NCBI GenBank assembly: GCA_021786295.1
Contig: JAJYNO010000026.1
Coordinates: 62,001 to 126,000, forward strand
Direction: 5' to 3'
Origin: a bacterium
Lineage (GTDB): Bacteria > Elusimicrobiota > Elusimicrobia > Elusimicrobiales > UBA9959
DNA: 64,000 nucleotides
A program made the translations under genes and the position numbers. Under the pieces are notes generated by a model. It made no database searches and was not told where the DNA came from. It worked only from the letters and a program-made list of their open reading frames with translations. Each line of letters opens with the position of its first letter. The first letter of the stretch is position 1. This document shows positions 61,224-64,000 of the stretch, one piece after another.

Positions 61224-64000
61224 ATGAGAACGCGTTCATCCTCCAGATCATGGTCCTTCGCGGCGGCGGCTACGCTGCTGCTGGTAGCGCTGCTCTGCGT
61301 CCTGCTCTACACCAACATACTCGGCTGGACCAGGACGGAGGTGCGGCTGGCGAACGCCCGAGCCGCCGTCGCCGCGGCGGAAAGCCTCTATTCCGACGCG
61401 CTGGCCGCGGAATCCGGCGTGCGCACCTACCTGGCCACAGGACGCGCCGGCTCGCTGGCGGACTTCGAGAAAGATACTGCCGCGATGGCCCGGGACATCT
61501 CCTTTCTGCGCCGGTTCGCCGCGCGGAGGCCGGTCTACCGGGGCAGCGTCGACAGGCTCGGGGAACTCGCCGGGGAGCGGCTCGCCGCTTTCAGGGCCTC
61601 GATACAGGCCCGCAGGGCCGGTCCCCTCCCGGCAGGGCGGCTGGCGGCGCTGACCCGGCGCGGGGACGCGCTGACCTCGCGGCTGCGCGACGAGGTCAGC
61701 GGCATCCTGGAGACGCTCCGCTCGAACCAGGGCCTGATGCGCCTGGAGCTGAACTCCGGGCGCGTGCAGAGCGTCCGCCTGCTGGCCATGATCTTCTCCG
61801 TGCTCCTCGTCTTCCTGCTCGCGGCTTTTTACGCCTTCCTGCGCGGGGAAGGCATGAGGCGCAGCGCCGAACTGGAACTCGCGGACCTGAACGCCAGGCT
61901 GCAGAGCGTGCTGGACTCCGCCACCCAGCTCTCGATGATCGCCACCGACCTTTCCGGCAGGATAACGCTCTTCAACTCAGGAGCGGAGAGGATGCTGGGC
62001 TACTCCGCGGCCGAGGTGGTGGGCAGGGCCACGCCGGAGCTCGTACACCTGAAAGAGGAGATCGAGACCAGGGGCAGGGAGCTCTCCGCCTCGCTGGGGC
62101 GGGAGGTCAGGGGCTTCGACGTCTTCGTGGAACTGGCGCGCGCCGGAGGACACGAGAGGCGCGAGTGGACCTACGTCCGCAAGGACGGCGCGAAGGTCCC
62201 GGTGGAGCTGGTGGTCACAGGCGTCAAGGACCATTCAGGCCGGATGACCGGTTTCCTCGGGCTGGCCACGGATATCAGCTCCCGCAAGGAGTCCCAGCTT
62301 CAAATGAGCAAGCTCTCCACCGCGGTGAAGTCCAGCCCCACGTCGATAGTCATCACCGGCAGGGACGGGGCTATCGAGTACGTCAACCCGAAATTCCTGG
62401 AGCTTACGGGCTACGCGGAGAGCGAGCTCATCGGCCAGAACCCGCGCCTTATAGCCTCCGGCAGGACCCCCAGGAGCGTCTACAAAGAGCTCTGGGACAC
62501 GCTGCTCTCCGGCCGGGACTGGCACGGCGAACTGCTGAACCGCAAGAAGAACGGGGAGCTTTTCTGGGAACACGCGGCCATCTCGCCCGTAAAGGACCCG
62601 GCAGGGAATATAACCAATTTCGTCGCGGTGAAGGTGGACATCACCGACCGCAGGCTGGCCCAGGAGGAGATGGAAAAAGCTCGCGACGCGGCGGTGGAGC
62701 TGGCCGGGCTGAAGTCGGAGTTCCTCGCCAACATGAGCCACGAGATCCGCACCCCGATGAACGCGATCATCGGCATGACGGGACTGCTGCTGGGCACGGA
62801 GCTCTCTCCCCGTCAGCGCGAATACGCCGGCACCATAAGCTCAGCCGGAGAATCGCTGCTGGACATAATCAACGACATACTGGACTTCTCGAAGATAGAG
62901 TCCGGCAGGCTGCAGCTGGAGACGGCAGAATTCGGTCTGCGCGAGACAGTGGAAAGCACGCTGGACCTGCTCGCCCAGCGCGCCCAGGCCAAAGGCCTGG
63001 AACTGGCGTCTTTCGTCGAGGAGGCGGTGCCGGACTCGCTGCGCGGCGATCCGGGCCGCTTGCGGCAGATACTGGTCAACCTGGTCGGCAACGCGGTAAA
63101 GTTCACCGATAAAGGCGAGGTACTGGCGACCGTTTCCTCCGCCGGAGCCTCGGCGGACGGGGTGACGCTGCTTTTTTCGGTGAGGGATACCGGTATAGGC
63201 ATAGCGCCGGGAGCGGGCAGGAACCTCTTCCAGGCCTTCACCCAGGCAGACGCCTCCACCACCCGCAAATACGGCGGCACGGGACTCGGCCTGTCGATCT
63301 GCAAGAAGCTGACGGAGATGATGGGCGGCGAGATAGGCTTCTCCAGCGAGCCTGGAAAAGGCTCGGAGTTCTGGTTCAGGCTGCCGTTCGGCAGGGCCGC
63401 CGGGCAGGCGGACAGCGGGACGCGCAGCGCCCTCGAAGGCCTGCGCGTCCTGGTGGTGGACGACAGCGGGGCCAGCCGGCGGATAGTGGAACATTATCTC
63501 GGCGCCTGGAAAATGGCCCCCTCCGGCGAGGCCTCCGGCGAAGCGGCCCTTGCCGCCCTGCGCGGCGCGGTCGCCGAAGGCCGCCCCTTCCGCCTGGCCG
63601 TGGTGGACATGGTGATGCCGGGCGTGGACGGAGCCGCGCTGGCCCGGAAGATAAAAGAGGACCCATCGGCCGGAGGTCCGGGAATAGTCCTGCTTGCCCC
63701 GCTGGGACTGGATCTTTCCGGCGAAGAACTGGACGCGGGCGGGATCTCAGCCTGCATACACAAGCCGGTGAAAAACGCCCTGCTCCGCGGCGCCCTCGAA
63801 GCCGCGCTGAAAGGGGCCAGCGGCGAGGAGAGAGGAGCGGAGCAGCCTAAGGACGCGGCGGCCCGCAAATATTTCAGGGTGCTGGTGGCCGAGGACAATA
63901 CCGTAAACCAGAAGGTGGCGCTGAACCAGTTGGAGCGCCTCGGCTACGAGGCGGACGTGGCGGCCAACGGGCTGGAGGCGGTGGAGGCGGTCAGGACCCG
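61224..64000 (+). CDS. Hybrid sensor histidine kinase/response regulator (partial, 3' end outside window)
   Basis: At least 925 residues, cut by the right edge. Two membrane helices (about 10-32 and 183-207) enclose a CHASE3-like helical sensor region (ESLYSDALAAESGVRTYLAT). Then two PAS domains (about 225-340 and 345-465), HisKA with phospho-accepting H506 in NMSHEIRTP, an HATPase domain (N box NLVGNAVKF, G boxes DTGIGIAPG and GGTGLGLSI), a first receiver with VVDMVMPGVDG and the start of a second (VLVAEDNTVNQKVA). The frame does not reach a stop. The ATG at 61224 has a weak GGGGCAG site. Signal unknown. Confidence 0.92.
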   Translation, partial: MRTRSSSRSWSFAAAATLLLVALLCVLLYTNILGWTRTEVRLANARAAVAAAESLYSDALAAESGVRTYLATGRAGSLADFEKDTAAMARDISFLRRFAARRPVYRGSVDRLGELAGERLAAFRASIQARRAGPLPAGRLAALTRRGDALTSRLRDEVSGILETLRSNQGLMRLELNSGRVQSVRLLAMIFSVLLVFLLAAFYAFLRGEGMRRSAELELADLNARLQSVLDSATQLSMIATDLSGRITLFNSGAERMLGYSAAEVVGRATPELVHLKEEIETRGRELSASLGREVRGFDVFVELARAGGHERREWTYVRKDGAKVPVELVVTGVKDHSGRMTGFLGLATDISSRKESQLQMSKLSTAVKSSPTSIVITGRDGAIEYVNPKFLELTGYAESELIGQNPRLIASGRTPRSVYKELWDTLLSGRDWHGELLNRKKNGELFWEHAAISPVKDPAGNITNFVAVKVDITDRRLAQEEMEKARDAAVELAGLKSEFLANMSHEIRTPMNAIIGMTGLLLGTELSPRQREYAGTISSAGESLLDIINDILDFSKIESGRLQLETAEFGLRETVESTLDLLAQRAQAKGLELASFVEEAVPDSLRGDPGRLRQILVNLVGNAVKFTDKGEVLATVSSAGASADGVTLLFSVRDTGIGIAPGAGRNLFQAFTQADASTTRKYGGTGLGLSICKKLTEMMGGEIGFSSEPGKGSEFWFRLPFGRAAGQADSGTRSALEGLRVLVVDDSGASRRIVEHYLGAWKMAPSGEASGEAALAALRGAVAEGRPFRLAVVDMVMPGVDGAALARKIKEDPSAGGPGIVLLAPLGLDLSGEELDAGGISACIHKPVKNALLRGALEAALKGASGEERGAEQPKDAAARKYFRVLVAEDNTVNQKVALNQLERLGYEADVAANGLEAVEAVRT

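Noticed and set aside
61187-63112. 641-codon frame at the start of the hybrid kinase
   Set aside because: It is offset by one frame from the kinase; the kinase frame holds PAS, HisKA, HATPase and receiver motifs and stays open to the window edge.

Overview
The window is GC-rich (by eye well above 60 percent) with very tightly packed genes: most neighbours overlap by 1-30 bases. A PilQ-type secretin, PilO/PilP, an OmpA-like protein and lipoproteins point to a diderm bacterium. The fused PilM-PilN, the row of pilin-like genes next to TPR/O-antigen-ligase genes and the general gene mix would fit Elusimicrobiota or a related candidate lineage. That placement is inference; no rRNA gene is present to settle it.

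Layout. 1-1792 (minus): end of a response regulator, gamma-class carbonic anhydrase, flippase-like membrane protein. 1859-9052 (plus): nadB, uvrA, two glycosyltransferases and a radical SAM protein, all overlapping. 9072-11404 (plus): an ABC-2 permease and a Wzt-like ATPase fused to a complete histone-deacetylase-like domain. 11444-20119 (minus): ten genes that look like an undescribed isoprenoid pathway: isopentenyl phosphate kinase, radical SAM, UbiA prenyltransferase, three polyprenyl diphosphate synthases, two small helical proteins that may be degenerate relatives of them, a homologue of the methanofuran enzyme MfnB (furan ring synthase), and a tocopherol/GPP-type C-methyltransferase. 20144-23469 (plus): a peptide-modification locus with radical SAM, PqqD-like carrier, a 34-residue peptide with a lasso-leader-like YxxPxVxxxG motif, a stand-alone acyltransferase and an HPr-kinase-like protein. 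23420-28789 (minus): two GT2 genes around a 1184-residue fusion of a SipW-like signal peptidase, a beta-helix and a nucleotidyltransferase. 28849-30618: TMTC-like membrane TPR protein. 30593-43300 (minus): type IV pilus locus (PilMN, O, P, Q, B, C, pilin and pilin-like proteins), with a gluzincin protease at its end and an OmpA-like protein at its head. 43423-48489: two O-antigen-ligase/TPR proteins. 48630-64000: tRNA-Thr, a small lipoprotein, a three-gene flavin/iron-sulfur/geranylgeranyl-reductase-like operon, amino acid permease, P-loop protein, TerC, FKBP, pyroglutamyl peptidase, initiator tRNA, an apparently inactive phosphoesterase, adenine deaminase and a hybrid histidine kinase cut by the right edge.

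How it fits together. The first part is rich in envelope glycan functions (GT2, GT4, ABC exporter, LPG-flippase-like protein, TMTC-like and Wzy-like proteins); the two ligases beside the pilus genes suggest glycosylation of pilin or surface polymer. The two most original loci lie back to back and share one AT-rich divergent promoter at about 20128-20137: the isoprenoid operon to the left and the peptide-modification locus to the right.

A recurring regulatory feature is a -10 hexamer (TATAAT, TAGAAT, TAAAAT, TAGACT) only 6-9 bases from the start codon, seen at about ten genes, which implies leaderless or nearly leaderless mRNAs. All functional calls come from reading the sequence; no database search was possible.
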